Positions 16,731-25,829 of a stretch of 48,039 bases of DNA are shown piece after piece. The stretch's first letter is position 1, and each line of letters starts with the position of its first letter. The position numbers were made by a program, and so were the translations under genes. Source of the stretch: Bradyrhizobium valentinum (lineage in GTDB: Bacteria; Pseudomonadota; Alphaproteobacteria; Rhizobiales; Xanthobacteraceae); contig NZ_LLXX01000021.1 in the NCBI RefSeq assembly GCF_001440405.1, positions 41,696 to 89,734 on the forward strand, in the 5' to 3' direction. A model generated the notes under the pieces. That model was not told the DNA's origin, ran no database searches, and worked only from the letters and a program-made list of their open reading frames with translations.

Positions 16731-18046
16731 TAACCGGCCATACGTTGCGGCAGCCACAGCGCAAGTATCGGAAATGCGATCAGGATCACCAGCCGGATCA
16801 GGTCGGTCACCACGAACGGCATCACGCCGCGGAAGATCGTGGAAAACGACACGTCCTTGACGACGCTTTTGATGACAAAGACGTTCATGCCGATCGGCGG
16901 AGAGATGAGGCCAAGTTCTACCGTCATCACGATGATGACGCCGAACCAGATCGGGTCGAAGCCGAGATGGACGATCACCGGAAAGATGATCGGCACCGTC
17001 AGGATGATCATGGCCATGGCGTCCATCAGACAGCCCAGCACCAGATACATCACCATGATGAGGGCGAGGATGCCGTAGGGGCCGAGCCCGAGGCCGGTGA
17101 GAAGTTCCGTCACCTTCTGCGGGGTCTGCGTCACCGTCAGGAAATAGCCGAAGATCAGCGCGCCGATCAGCACCGTGAACACCGCGGCCGCGGTGCGGGT
17201 CGCCTGCAGCAGCGAGTTCAGGATTTTTTCCTTGTCCAGCCGCCCGGTGAGCACGCCGATCAGGAACGCGCCGGTGGCGCCGACGCCGCCCGCCTCGGTG
17301 GGCGTGAAGCGCGGCAGGAACGGCAGGCCGTAGAGTCCGCCGATGACGAAAACAAACAGCAGCACCGGTGCCCAGATGTTCTTCAGGCCGGCAAAGCGCT
17401 CGCGCCATTTGGTCTGCGGACCCGTCGGCAGGAAGTCGGGCCGGAACCAGCCGATCACTGCGATCGTAAGCATGTACATCGCAATAGCGAGCAGGCCGGG
17501 AATGATGCCGGCGATGAACAGTTTACCGATGTCCTGCTCGGTAATGATGCCGTAGACCGCGAGCACGGTCGACGGCGGCAGCATGGCGCCCAGCGTGCCG
17601 CCGGCCGCGATCACGCCGGTGGCGAACGATTGCGGATAGCCGAAGCGGCGCATTTCCGGATAGGCCACCGCGGAGAAGGTCGCGGCGGTCGCCACCGACG
17701 AGCCGCAGATCGCGGCAAAGCCGCCGCAAGCCCCCACCGTTGCAATACCAAGCCCGCCGCGGAGATGACCGACAAAGCCGTTGGCGGCGCGGAACAGTTC
17801 GCGGCTCATGCCGGAGTTGCTGACGAACGCCCCCATCAACAGAAACATCGGAATCACGCCGAACGTGTAGTCGGTGACCGTGCGCATCGAGGTCTGGCCG
17901 ACCATTTTCAGCGCCGGCGCGAAGCCGACCAGATAACCGAAGCCGCAGACGCCGACGAGGCCCATCGCCATGCCGACGGGCACGCGCAGCAGCATCAGCG
18001 CAAACAGCGCGACAAACCCAAGGACGGCGACGGCGTCGGTGCTCAT
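16730..18046 (-). CDS. TRAP transporter large permease (DctM/TarM-like)
   Basis: The 438-residue integral membrane protein of the DctM family has about twelve hydrophobic segments. Family motifs include IPMFLLMGAFVSNSGMSRELF, GGFAAICGSSVATAATFSAVAYPEM, MLPPSTVLAVYGIITEQDIGKLFIAGIIPG and LGLISPPIGMNVFVIKS. It is the ion-coupled channel half of a TRAP carboxylate transporter. It follows the small permease gene by 6 nt and the binding-protein gene lies upstream, the order P-Q-M on the minus strand. TarPQM of Rhodopseudomonas palustris imports p-coumarate and related lignin aromatics. The location beside hydroxycinnamate genes suggests the same use. Confidence 0.93.
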   Translation of the reverse strand: MSTDAVAVLGFVALFALMLLRVPVGMAMGLVGVCGFGYLVGFAPALKMVGQTSMRTVTDYTFGVIPMFLLMGAFVSNSGMSRELFRAANGFVGHLRGGLGIATVGACGGFAAICGSSVATAATFSAVAYPEMRRFGYPQSFATGVIAAGGTLGAMLPPSTVLAVYGIITEQDIGKLFIAGIIPGLLAIAMYMLTIAVIGWFRPDFLPTGPQTKWRERFAGLKNIWAPVLLFVFVIGGLYGLPFLPRFTPTEAGGVGATGAFLIGVLTGRLDKEKILNSLLQATRTAAAVFTVLIGALIFGYFLTVTQTPQKVTELLTGLGLGPYGILALIMVMYLVLGCLMDAMAMIILTVPIIFPVIVHLGFDPIWFGVIIVMTVELGLISPPIGMNVFVIKSVVKDVSFSTIFRGVMPFVVTDLIRLVILIAFPILALWLPQRMAG

Positions 18047-18052
18047 ATTCGC

Positions 18053-18562
18053 CTACTCCACCGTCTTCACTTTGGCATCATGGATATCTTCCGGATGGAA
18101 GATCAGCCGGTAGGTACGGATCGCGATCAACAGCACCGCGGCGCCGTCACCGGCCCAGGCGATGGCGAAGAACGGCCAGGTCGGCATGTGCATGTCGAAG
18201 GTGAGCACGTTGTCGTTGTAGGTGCCGCGCACCTTGTCGAACAACGTGTAGGTCTGCGCCGTCACGACGAACAGCAGCACCAGCGTCGCGAACACGTCGA
18301 TCATGCGCTGGTATTTCGGACCGACATTGGCCCAGACCAGATCGACGGTGATATGGCCGCCGCGATAGCTGGTGGCGGCGATGCCCCAGAAGATCAGGAT
18401 GCCGAGCAGCATGCGCCCGATGTCGAAGGAATCCGGGATCGCATAGTTAAGCGTGTTGCGCAGCAGGACGCCGATGAAGATGTTGAGCGCCACGATGCCG
18501 ACAAAGCCGGCGGCGATCCATTCGATCGTGTCGATGAAACGATCCATCCACGCGCGATTCAT
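18053..18562 (-). CDS. TRAP transporter small permease (DctQ/TarQ-like)
   Basis: The 169-residue protein has four hydrophobic segments (about 15-37, 50-70, 90-112, 130-150) and the DctQ pattern SFDIGRMLLGILIFWGIAATSYRGGHITVDLVW. It forms the membrane complex with DctM and the binding protein. It lies 78 nt downstream of the binding-protein gene and 6 nt upstream of dctM, so the three are one operon. Confidence 0.9.
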   Translation of the reverse strand: MNRAWMDRFIDTIEWIAAGFVGIVALNIFIGVLLRNTLNYAIPDSFDIGRMLLGILIFWGIAATSYRGGHITVDLVWANVGPKYQRMIDVFATLVLLFVVTAQTYTLFDKVRGTYNDNVLTFDMHMPTWPFFAIAWAGDGAAVLLIAIRTYRLIFHPEDIHDAKVKTVE

Positions 18563-18640
18563 GTCCGCTCCGAACGGCTGGCAATGGCAGGAGGAACGGC
18601 GGCAGGAGAATTCCTGCCGCCGGCCAAGGCGTTTACGTTT

Positions 18641-19663
18641 CTACTGCGCGAGCGCGTTGTACTTGGTGAGCGAGGCCTTGAGCTCGGCCAGCGCCGCGTC
18701 CGGGTCGCCGCCGTTCTTCTTGACGCCCTCGCCCCAGGTCTTGACCAGCGGTTCGGATGCCTTTTTCCACTGCGCGGTCTGCTCGGGCGTCAGCTTGTAG
18801 ACCTCGTGACCCGACATCGCCTTGATCTTTTCGACGCCGCCGTCCTCGTACTTGCCCCATGGTTCGCCAACGCGACCGGCCGCTTCCGTGTTGCAGTTGT
18901 TGTCGATCGCCTTCTTCTGCTTGTCGGACATCTGATTGTATTTGTCCTTGTTCATCACGAAGGCAAAGGTCGTGACGTAGATCGGCGCTTCGATGTGATA
19001 CTTCGTCACCTTGTCGATGCCGAACAGCACCACTGATCCCCACGGGAAGGTGACGGCGTCAGCCACACCACGTTCGATGATGTCGCGAACCTCAGGCGCC
19101 GACGATTGCACGTTGGTACCGCCGAGCTGAGTTACGAAATTGGCCATGGTGGCGTGGGCAGGACGGATCTTCATGCCCTTGATGTCGTCGGGCGTGACGA
19201 TTTTCTTCGTGCGGGAGTGGAACGTCGAGGGGGAATGGATGAAGGCGAGGCAGAACTTGACGTCCTTCATCTCCTTCTCGGCATATTTGCGGTACCAGGC
19301 GTCGAGCGCCATCGAGCCGCCCTTGGCGTCCGACATCAGGAACGGCAGTTCGCCGGCGCCGATGATCGGGAAACGTCCCGGCTGATAGCCGGGATTGACG
19401 TAGGTGATGTCGGCGATGCCGTCGCGCGCCATGTCGTAGTGGTCGAACGCCTTGCCGAGCTGCTGGGCGGGGAACACCTTGTATTTGACGGTGCCGCCGG
19501 TCTCCTTCTCGACCGCCGCACCCCAGTCTTCCAGCGCCTTCTGCAGCGGGTGCGAGGCCGGCACCCAGTGCGACAGTTTCAGCTCGAAGGTTTTTTCCTG
19601 CGCCAACGCAGGCGTCACACCGGCTGCAAGCAGCAGCGCCAACAACGCTTTTCTCATGGACAT
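18641..19663 (-). CDS. TRAP transporter solute-binding protein (DctP/TarP-like)
   Basis: The periplasmic DctP-family protein of about 340 residues has a signal peptide (MRKALLALLLAAGVTPALAQ). It has the typical FELKLSHWVPASHPLQKALEDWG start and the conserved carboxylate-binding arginine at position 167 in IKGMKIRPAHATMANFV. Two ATG codons are possible, at 19663 and 19657; AGGGGAG spans a distance that fits 19657 slightly better, and an upstream codon at 19678 is poor. It is the first gene of the TRAP operon. With the ABC system at 6882-10424 it would give the cell two high-affinity uptake routes for similar aromatic acids. The substrate is inferred from context. Confidence 0.9.
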   Translation of the reverse strand: MSMRKALLALLLAAGVTPALAQEKTFELKLSHWVPASHPLQKALEDWGAAVEKETGGTVKYKVFPAQQLGKAFDHYDMARDGIADITYVNPGYQPGRFPIIGAGELPFLMSDAKGGSMALDAWYRKYAEKEMKDVKFCLAFIHSPSTFHSRTKKIVTPDDIKGMKIRPAHATMANFVTQLGGTNVQSSAPEVRDIIERGVADAVTFPWGSVVLFGIDKVTKYHIEAPIYVTTFAFVMNKDKYNQMSDKQKKAIDNNCNTEAAGRVGEPWGKYEDGGVEKIKAMSGHEVYKLTPEQTAQWKKASEPLVKTWGEGVKKNGGDPDAALAELKASLTKYNALAQ

Positions 19664-19680
19664 TCTCTCCCCTGGCATGA

Positions 19681-21063
<1,383 letters not shown>

Positions 21064-21089
21064 GTATCCCACGACGCCAAAGCGCTACC

Positions 21090-21192
21090 GTCGTCATACC
21101 CCGCGCAGGCGGGGTATCCAGTACGCCGCGGCTTCTCGGTTCATCGCTGACGTCTCTGGAATACTGGGTCACCCGCCTTCGCGGGTGACGAC
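21090..21192. repeat. Dispersed inverted repeat, family C (GTCGTC...GACGAC), diverged copy
   Basis: The ends GTCGTCATACCCCGC and GCGGGTGACGAC are inverted, with inner hairpins CCCCGC GCAGGC GGGG and CACCCGC CTTC GCGGGTG and inverted GTAT/ATAC steps around GGGTATCCAGTAC and ATACTGGGTC. It belongs to the same general type as 25698-25815 and 42713-42831. It lies just downstream of pobA. Confidence 0.75.
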
Positions 21193-21306
21193 AACTTCGC
21201 GTATTTCAAACGCCTGTCGAAATCCCGTTTAAAACTTTGTAGGCGGTGACTTCGTATGGCGCGTTGCGTTCAATGACGGGAGAGATCGCCACGATGCGAG
21301 TTGCAC

Positions 21307-21747
21307 ATGACTATCACCGCCATCCCCGAAGGCTTTGAACGCCGTACCCGCAAGAGCCCGCTCACCGACCCCTGGGAGCCGCTTTACTCCAAGCAGACCG
21401 ACAAGGCTGTGATCATTGGGCTGCGTCTTGCAAAGCCGCACACCAACGGCCGCGGCCTGATCCATGGCGGCCTGATTGCAGCGCTCGCCGACGCCGCCAT
21501 GGGCCATAGCTGCGCCCATTGCATGGGCGGGGTGTCCTCGCTGGTGACGATCGGGCTCGCAGTCGATTTCGTCGGCACCGCCGAAGTCGGGCAATGGCTT
21601 GCGGTCGAGAGCGACGTCGTCAAAACCGGCAGAACGATCTGCTTCGCGCAGAGCCTGATCAAGGCCGATGACGTCGTGATCGCGCGGGCCAGCGCAACGT
21701 TTCGCATGGTGCCGAAGAGAGAGCATGTCGTTCCGGGGCGCGAGTGA
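21307..21747 (+). CDS. PaaI-family hotdog thioesterase
   Basis: The 146-residue protein is of the PaaI/YdiI-type hotdog family, with HTNGRGLIHGGLIAALADAAMGH and LVTIGLAVDFVGTA as the core motifs. Such enzymes hydrolyse acyl- or aryl-CoA thioesters. The ATG at 21307 is preferred to the TTG at 21301. The last residues (about VVPGRE) are encoded by the palindromic repeat that begins at 21727, so the C-terminus has probably been altered by repeat insertion. It is convergent with the LysR gene. No operon partner is visible, so the substrate is unknown. Confidence 0.83.
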   Translation: MTITAIPEGFERRTRKSPLTDPWEPLYSKQTDKAVIIGLRLAKPHTNGRGLIHGGLIAALADAAMGHSCAHCMGGVSSLVTIGLAVDFVGTAEVGQWLAVESDVVKTGRTICFAQSLIKADDVVIARASATFRMVPKREHVVPGRE

Positions 21748-21809
21748 AACGAGCGAACCCGGAACCTCGAGATTCCGGGTCTGGTGCTCGCGCACCATCC
21801 CGGAATGAC
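21727..21809. repeat. Dispersed palindromic repeat, family A, copy 2
   Basis: It has the same organisation as 6091-6164: GTCGTTCCGGGG at the left end, CCCGGAATGAC at the right end, an inner imperfect palindrome around CCTCGAGATTCCGGG, and a hairpin GGTGC TCGC GCACC. It overlaps the 3' end of the thioesterase gene and ends 9 nt before the LysR stop codon. Confidence 0.88.
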
Positions 21810-21818
21810 GGGTCCAAA

Positions 21819-22712
21819 CTAGCCGAAATGCCAGTCGGCCATTTCGGTGACGAGATCGATGAAGGTGCGCACCTTGGCCGATAGCAGCCGCGACGTCGGA
21901 TAGACGATGTGGATCGGCATCGCCGGCTGTTCGAACGGGGCCAATACGATCTTGAGCCGCCGTGCCTTGAGCGATTCGGCGGCCTGGTAGGCCATCACCC
22001 GCGTCAGCCCGCCGTCCGCTTCCGCATATTGGATGGCGGCATCCGAGCTGTTGGTGGCGAAGCGCGGCGTGCTCGCGACGCGAATCTCGCGGCCATCCTC
22101 GACGAAGCGCCAGTCGAGTGCCGCCGTCATGGCGCCGAACTGGATCGTGTCATGCGCGGGAATCTCCCGTGGCCGCTTCGGCTCGCCGCGTGCTTTGAGA
22201 TATCCGGGCGAGGCCACCACGATCCGCCGCATCTCGCCGACATGGCGCGCCACCAGGGTCGAGTCGGGCAGATGGCCGATTCTAACTGCGAGATCGACAC
22301 CATCTTCGACCAGGTTGACCATGCGGTCCGACAGGCGGAGGTCGACGCCGACGTCGGAATAGCGCTTCAGGTAAGCGGTCACGATTCCGCTGACGTGCAG
22401 CCGGCCGAACCCGACCGGCGCCGAGATGACGAGCTGTCCCTCCGGTCGCGTGCGCTCGCCCTCGATGGCGTCCTCCGCCTCCTCGACATCGGCCAAGATC
22501 CGCCGCGCGCGCTCCAGGTAACGTGAGCCTGCGTCCGTCAGCGTCACCTGCCGCGTGGTCCGTTGCAGCAGCCGCGCGCCGAGCCGCTCCTCCAGCGCCG
22601 CAACCAGCCGCGTAACGCCCGAAGGCGACAGGCCGAGCTTGCGCGCCGCGGGCGCAAAGCCCCGCAGGTCGGCCACTGCGACGAAGGCCTGCATGGCGTC
22701 AATCCGGTCCAT
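21819..22712 (-). CDS. LysR-family transcriptional regulator
   Basis: The 297-residue LysR protein has an N-terminal winged helix (MDRIDAMQAFVAVADLRGFAPAARKLGLSPSGVTRLVAALE, about 1-60) and a C-terminal ligand-binding domain. The helix variant with the SPSGVTR motif is typical of the CrgA-like group. The ATG at 22712 is chosen because the family start is MDRI; an upstream extension would cross the palindrome at 22716-22738. It is divergent from the flavin-reductase-like gene at 22844, the usual LysR target arrangement. The inducer is unknown. Confidence 0.9.
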   Translation of the reverse strand: MDRIDAMQAFVAVADLRGFAPAARKLGLSPSGVTRLVAALEERLGARLLQRTTRQVTLTDAGSRYLERARRILADVEEAEDAIEGERTRPEGQLVISAPVGFGRLHVSGIVTAYLKRYSDVGVDLRLSDRMVNLVEDGVDLAVRIGHLPDSTLVARHVGEMRRIVVASPGYLKARGEPKRPREIPAHDTIQFGAMTAALDWRFVEDGREIRVASTPRFATNSSDAAIQYAEADGGLTRVMAYQAAESLKARRLKIVLAPFEQPAMPIHIVYPTSRLLSAKVRTFIDLVTEMADWHFG

Positions 22713-22715
22713 CCG

Positions 22716-22738
22716 ACTATTGCATATGCTGCAATAGT
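22716..22738. promoter_or_regulatory. Candidate LysR operator (23-bp inverted repeat)
   Basis: ACTATTGCA and TGCAATAGT form perfect 9-bp arms around a 5-nt centre. The site is 4 nt upstream of the lysR start and about 106 nt upstream of the divergent gene, with the T-N11-A form expected of LysR sites. Binding here would repress lysR itself. Confidence 0.6.
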
Positions 22739-22843
22739 GAAGTGTCAATCCCAGAGATTGTTTGAGCTTTGGAAACGCCCCACCTTGGAGCCGAAGGACG
22801 ACCGTTTTGGCGGCCTTTACGGGAAGGCTCACGTGAGGCTCAA

Positions 22844-23476
22844 ATGTCAGACGTTCATACCTATTCCAGCGACGTTGCCTTCACCACGGCGGTGAAAGCG
22901 ATCCAGACCCGCAAGGGCTCGCGCGAGGCCTATGCCAATGTCGAGCAGCGCGGCGGCTGGCGCGTCGAGATCGACGAAAACCTCGCCGGCTTCCTCGCCG
23001 AGACCACCAGCTTCTATCTCGCGACCGCCTCCGCGGACGGCCAGCCCTATATCCAGCACCGCGGCGGGCCGAAGGGCTTTGTCAAGATCGTCGACAAAAA
23101 CACCATCGCGTTTGCCGATTACAGCGGCAACCGGCAGTACATCACGCAAGGCAACCTGTCGGAGAATCCGAGAGCGCATATTTTCGTGATGGACTATACG
23201 CATCGCCGGCGCGTGAAGATCTGGGGCGAGGCGCGCGTGGTGGAAGATGATCCGGCCTTGACCAGTGCGCTGATGCCAAAGGGCTACAAGGCGCGGCCCG
23301 AACAGGTCATCCTGTTTCGGATATCAGCCTGGGACACCAACTGCCCGCAGCACATCCCGCAGAAGTTCGATGCCGCTGACGTGGCGCAGGCGCTCGCAGT
23401 GCGCGACGCCCGTATCGCCGAACTCGAAGCCGAGCTGGCCGCCTTGCAGGGCCGGCCCGCACCGGCTGCCCCATGA
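22844..23476 (+). CDS. Pyridoxamine 5'-phosphate oxidase-like flavin-binding protein
   Basis: The 210-residue protein has a split-barrel flavin-reductase / PNPOx-like domain (about 45-165): FLAETTSFYLATASADGQPYIQHRGGPKGFVKI, FADYSGNRQYITQGNLSENP and the RRRVKIWGEARVV strand. A C-terminal helix (about 180-205) looks like a short coiled coil (RDARIAELEAELAALQ). The ATG at 22844 has GAGG 7 nt upstream; the longer open frame upstream is not supported. Proteins of this type bind FMN or F420-like cofactors, with unknown substrates. The divergent LysR gene probably controls it. The stop codon abuts the convergent GST-like gene with no gap. Confidence 0.83.
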   Translation: MSDVHTYSSDVAFTTAVKAIQTRKGSREAYANVEQRGGWRVEIDENLAGFLAETTSFYLATASADGQPYIQHRGGPKGFVKIVDKNTIAFADYSGNRQYITQGNLSENPRAHIFVMDYTHRRRVKIWGEARVVEDDPALTSALMPKGYKARPEQVILFRISAWDTNCPQHIPQKFDAADVAQALAVRDARIAELEAELAALQGRPAPAAP

Positions 23477-24205
23477 TCAGGCGGCTTGCTGCACCGGCGC
23501 CCAGGCGAACTCCGGATAATACAGCAGCATCATCCGGTCGACATAGGCGGTGAGGTTGGCGAACTGCTCGGTCCGTTGCCGCAGCGCCGATTCGAAGAAC
23601 GGCGTCAGGATTCCGGCGAGCGCGCCGAAGGCAGTGGCGTCCATGCCGCACGGCGTTTCGCCCATCAGAAACGGCTTGTCGCCAAGCTGGACCGACAACG
23701 CAAACAGCGAGCGAACGGCAAGATCGACATCCTCCTCGGGGGCGTGGCGGCCAAGGCCGCTGAGCAGGTAATTCTCGGCGACGCGGAACTGCGCATCCTC
23801 GCGGAGCTTTTCGCGCAGATGCAGCGGCGCGCTGTCGAAGAAATGCGAAGGGCCCTTGGCAAAATTGTCGCCATCGACCCAGCGCGCGCCGACCAGCGCC
23901 CAATAGACATGGTGCTCGATCATCCGCTCGAACGCCCAGGCCTGGGCACGCGCCTGCAGGCTGAGCGGCGCGTCGAAATCGAAGCCGTATTTGGCCTCCA
24001 GATGCGCGCGAATGAACGTCGAATCGGCGACGGTCTCGGCCTCATCGACGATGTAGGGCAATTGCCCCTTCGGCGAGGACGGCGGCTTGGCCTTCTCCTT
24101 GCGATAGGCGAGACCGGCCATCTTCAGCTGGACCTCGGTTTTGGTCACAAAGGGGCTGATCTCCGGCAGGCCGAAACCGGCGCCGAAGCCGTAGAGGGTA
24201 ATCAT
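23477..24205 (-). CDS. Glutathione S-transferase family protein
   Basis: The 242-residue cytoplasmic protein has a thioredoxin-like N-terminal domain (MITLYGFGAGFGLPEISPFVTKTEVQLKMAGL..., SSPKGQLPYIVDEAETVADSTFIRAHLE) and an all-helical C-terminal domain (about 90-235). It resembles the GST subgroup related to metaxin/FAX proteins. The ATG at 24205 has GGGAG 7 nt upstream; an open frame reaching 24382 runs through the operator at 24252-24273 and is not used. That 22-bp palindrome, shared with the neighbouring small ORF and WYL gene, starts 47 nt upstream. A detoxification role is likely but unproven. Confidence 0.82.
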   Translation of the reverse strand: MITLYGFGAGFGLPEISPFVTKTEVQLKMAGLAYRKEKAKPPSSPKGQLPYIVDEAETVADSTFIRAHLEAKYGFDFDAPLSLQARAQAWAFERMIEHHVYWALVGARWVDGDNFAKGPSHFFDSAPLHLREKLREDAQFRVAENYLLSGLGRHAPEEDVDLAVRSLFALSVQLGDKPFLMGETPCGMDATAFGALAGILTPFFESALRQRTEQFANLTAYVDRMMLLYYPEFAWAPVQQAA

Positions 24206-24251
24206 GCTGGTCTCCCGATCTCCTAAAACGTGCCTGAGGCTAGCGCCCCCC

Positions 24252-24273
24252 TGCTGCCACCATGGTGTCAGCA
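24252..24273. promoter_or_regulatory. 22-bp palindrome, candidate WYL-regulator operator, site 1
   Basis: The arms TGCTGCCACCA and TGGTGTCAGCA are inverted with one mismatched pair. The same palindrome recurs at 24564-24585, and each is preceded by a C-rich GCCCCC stretch. This copy starts 47 nt upstream of the GST-like start. Confidence 0.7.
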
Positions 24274-24516
24274 GCAACAATGCCGGCCCTGGCCTTCCTC
24301 CGGCCGCGGCGTACGGGCTTTGCGCACCCACGAGACAAGCTGCCCTTGCGCAAAGGCGAACATTGCGGTGAATGAACGCCACGCCAGCTCAACCATCGCC
24401 CAGCGCAGGTCGGTGGTGACGCAATGGATGGAAACGAGCTGTTCCAATGCAAATCCCTGGGCATTGGCGAGCGGTCCGCGGCTTCCCCGGAGGCCGAATT
24501 CTCTGAAAATCGTCAT
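24268..24516 (-). CDS. Small hypothetical protein next to WYL regulator
   Basis: The 82-residue protein is not a member of any family I recognise. It begins MTIFREFGLRGSRGPLANAQG, has a mainly hydrophobic amphipathic middle (LVSIHCVTTDLRWAMVELAWRSFTAMFAFAQG), and ends in three cysteines. GAAGGGA about 9 nt upstream supports the ATG at 24516. Better support is positional: the palindrome at 24564-24585 starts 48 nt upstream, almost exactly the spacing (47 nt) of the matching palindrome before the GST-like gene. The stop codon lies inside the other palindrome. It is probably co-regulated with the GST-like gene. Function unknown; it could be a damaged remnant. Confidence 0.5.
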   Translation of the reverse strand: MTIFREFGLRGSRGPLANAQGFALEQLVSIHCVTTDLRWAMVELAWRSFTAMFAFAQGQLVSWVRKARTPRPEEGQGRHCCC

Positions 24517-24563
24517 GGACAAATTCCCTTCACTTGAGGTGTTGTCCCGATATACCCGCCCCC

Positions 24564-24585
24564 TGCTGCCAACATGCTGTCAGCA
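24564..24585. promoter_or_regulatory. 22-bp palindrome, candidate WYL-regulator operator, site 2
   Basis: The arms TGCTGCCAACA and TGCTGTCAGCA are inverted with two mismatched pairs. It lies in the divergent promoter between the small ORF (48 nt away) and the WYL regulator gene (42 nt away). It nearly duplicates 24252-24273. Confidence 0.7.
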
Positions 24586-24627
24586 TCGAGCAGGTGCCTT
24601 TTAGACTTTTAGAAAAGAGAACGAGCC

Positions 24628-25326
24628 ATGCGACGGGCCGACCGGCTGTTCCAGATCATTCAGGTGCTTCGGCGCACCCGAAAGCCGATGACGGCGGACG
24701 CGATTGCGGCCGAGCTGGAAACCTCGAAGCGGACCATCTACCGCGACATCACGACCCTGATCGAACAGCGCGTGCCGATCCGCGGCGAAGCCGGCGTGGG
24801 CTACATCCTGGAAAAGGGTTTTGACCTGCCGCCCTTGATGCTGACCCCCGATGAGATCGAGGCCTGCGTGCTTGGCGCGCAATGGGTGGTCGGCCATGCC
24901 GATCCCGCGCTGGCGCGCGCCGCGCAGGACCTGATGGCCAAGGTCGCCGAAACCGTCCCTGAGCGCCTGCGGCCATTCGTGCTGGAGCCAGCCAGTCGCG
25001 CCCGGCGGGCATGGAACCGGGAGCCGGACCGTATCGACATGGTGCGGACACGGACGCAGATCCACGAAGGCAAGAAGATCACGCTGAACTATCGCGACGA
25101 GCATGGCCGCGACAGCCAGCGCACGATCTGGCCGATCGCGGTCGGCTATCACGAGGCGGTGCGGATACTCGCGGCGTGGTGCGAGCTGCGCAAGGATTTC
25201 CGCAGTTTCCGCACCGACCGCGTGGTCGAAGCGGTCTATCACGACGAAAAATATCCGGAACGTCGCGACATCCTGCGCGCAAAATGGCGACGCAGCCTGG
25301 TCTGGGAAGCGCCCAAGGACACCTAG
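24628..25326 (+). CDS. YafY-like HTH-WYL domain transcriptional regulator
   Basis: The 232-residue protein has a DeoR-like helix-turn-helix (about 1-55: MRRADRLFQIIQVLR, TADAIAAELETSKRTIYRDI) and a C-terminal WYL domain (about 135-220: IWPIAVGYHEAVRILAAWCELRKDFRSFRTDRV). The WYL tripeptide itself is replaced by ILA. WYL domains sense small ligands or nucleic acids. The gene is divergent from the small ORF and the GST-like gene, and two copies of one palindrome lie before these genes, so it probably controls them and itself. This is inference from layout. Confidence 0.88.
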   Translation: MRRADRLFQIIQVLRRTRKPMTADAIAAELETSKRTIYRDITTLIEQRVPIRGEAGVGYILEKGFDLPPLMLTPDEIEACVLGAQWVVGHADPALARAAQDLMAKVAETVPERLRPFVLEPASRARRAWNREPDRIDMVRTRTQIHEGKKITLNYRDEHGRDSQRTIWPIAVGYHEAVRILAAWCELRKDFRSFRTDRVVEAVYHDEKYPERRDILRAKWRRSLVWEAPKDT

Positions 25327-25385
25327 ATTTGCTACGTGACGCCAGTTAGCTGGCCGCGGCCGTCATTTGGGGCTAAACGCGGGGC

Positions 25386-25733
25386 ATGCATCGAATCGCC
25401 GCCCATCACGAAAGCCCCTGCCAGGCCTGCGGCGCCTGCTGCAGCTACTCGCAGAACTGGCCGCGTTTCACCACCGAGGACGATGCGGCGCTCGACCTGA
25501 TCCCGGAAGGATTCGTCAACGAACGACTGTCGGGAATGCGCTGCGACGGCGACCGCTGCTCGGCGCTGTCAGGCAAGGTCGGCGAGGCGACGTCGTGCCT
25601 GATCTATGCGGTGCGGCCCGAAGTCTGCCGCACCTGCATGCCCGGCGATGTCGAATGTGCGATGGCGCGAAAGCGGCACGGATTACCGGTGCTTCCCGTC
25701 GTCCCTGCGGACGCAGGGACCCATACCGCGTGA
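25386..25733 (+). CDS. YkgJ-like cysteine-cluster protein
   Basis: This protein of 115 residues or fewer is rich in cysteine: CQACGACCSYSQNW near the start, then MRCDGDRCSALSG, SCLIYAVRPEVCRTC and a final DVEC. The spacing matches the CxxCxxCC start of the YkgJ / Fe-S or zinc-chelating CxxCxxCC family, whose function is mostly undefined. The last part (VPADAGTHTA) is read from the dispersed repeat that begins at 25698, so the natural C-terminus was probably replaced. It follows the WYL gene by 59 nt on the same strand and may be cotranscribed. Confidence 0.82.
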   Translation: MHRIAAHHESPCQACGACCSYSQNWPRFTTEDDAALDLIPEGFVNERLSGMRCDGDRCSALSGKVGEATSCLIYAVRPEVCRTCMPGDVECAMARKRHGLPVLPVVPADAGTHTA

Positions 25734-25815
25734 TCTATCGATAAGTTAGTTTGGCCGACGCCTTCTGTAACAACCAAGGCCGGTGGCGATGGGTCCCTGC
25801 GTTCGCAGGGACGAC
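25698..25815. repeat. Dispersed inverted repeat, family C, copy with GTCCCTGCG ends
   Basis: GTCGTCCCTGCGGACGCAGGGACCCAT at the left is the inverse of ATGGGTCCCTGCGTTCGCAGGGACGAC at the right, each end itself a hairpin, with about 60 nt between. Related copies are at 42713-42831, 44880-45009 and 47875-47990. The left end codes the tail of the YkgJ-like protein. Confidence 0.88.
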
Positions 25816-25829
25816 AGCATTGGACGCCG

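Noticed and set aside
16676..19036. 786-codon plus-strand frame across the TRAP genes
   Set aside because: It reads as His/Asp/Arg-rich sequence antisense to DctM, DctQ and DctP, which have full family motifs.
25698..25815. Short repeated units suggesting a CRISPR array
   Set aside because: The element is one inverted repeat with hairpin ends, not a series of direct repeats with spacers, and there are no cas genes.
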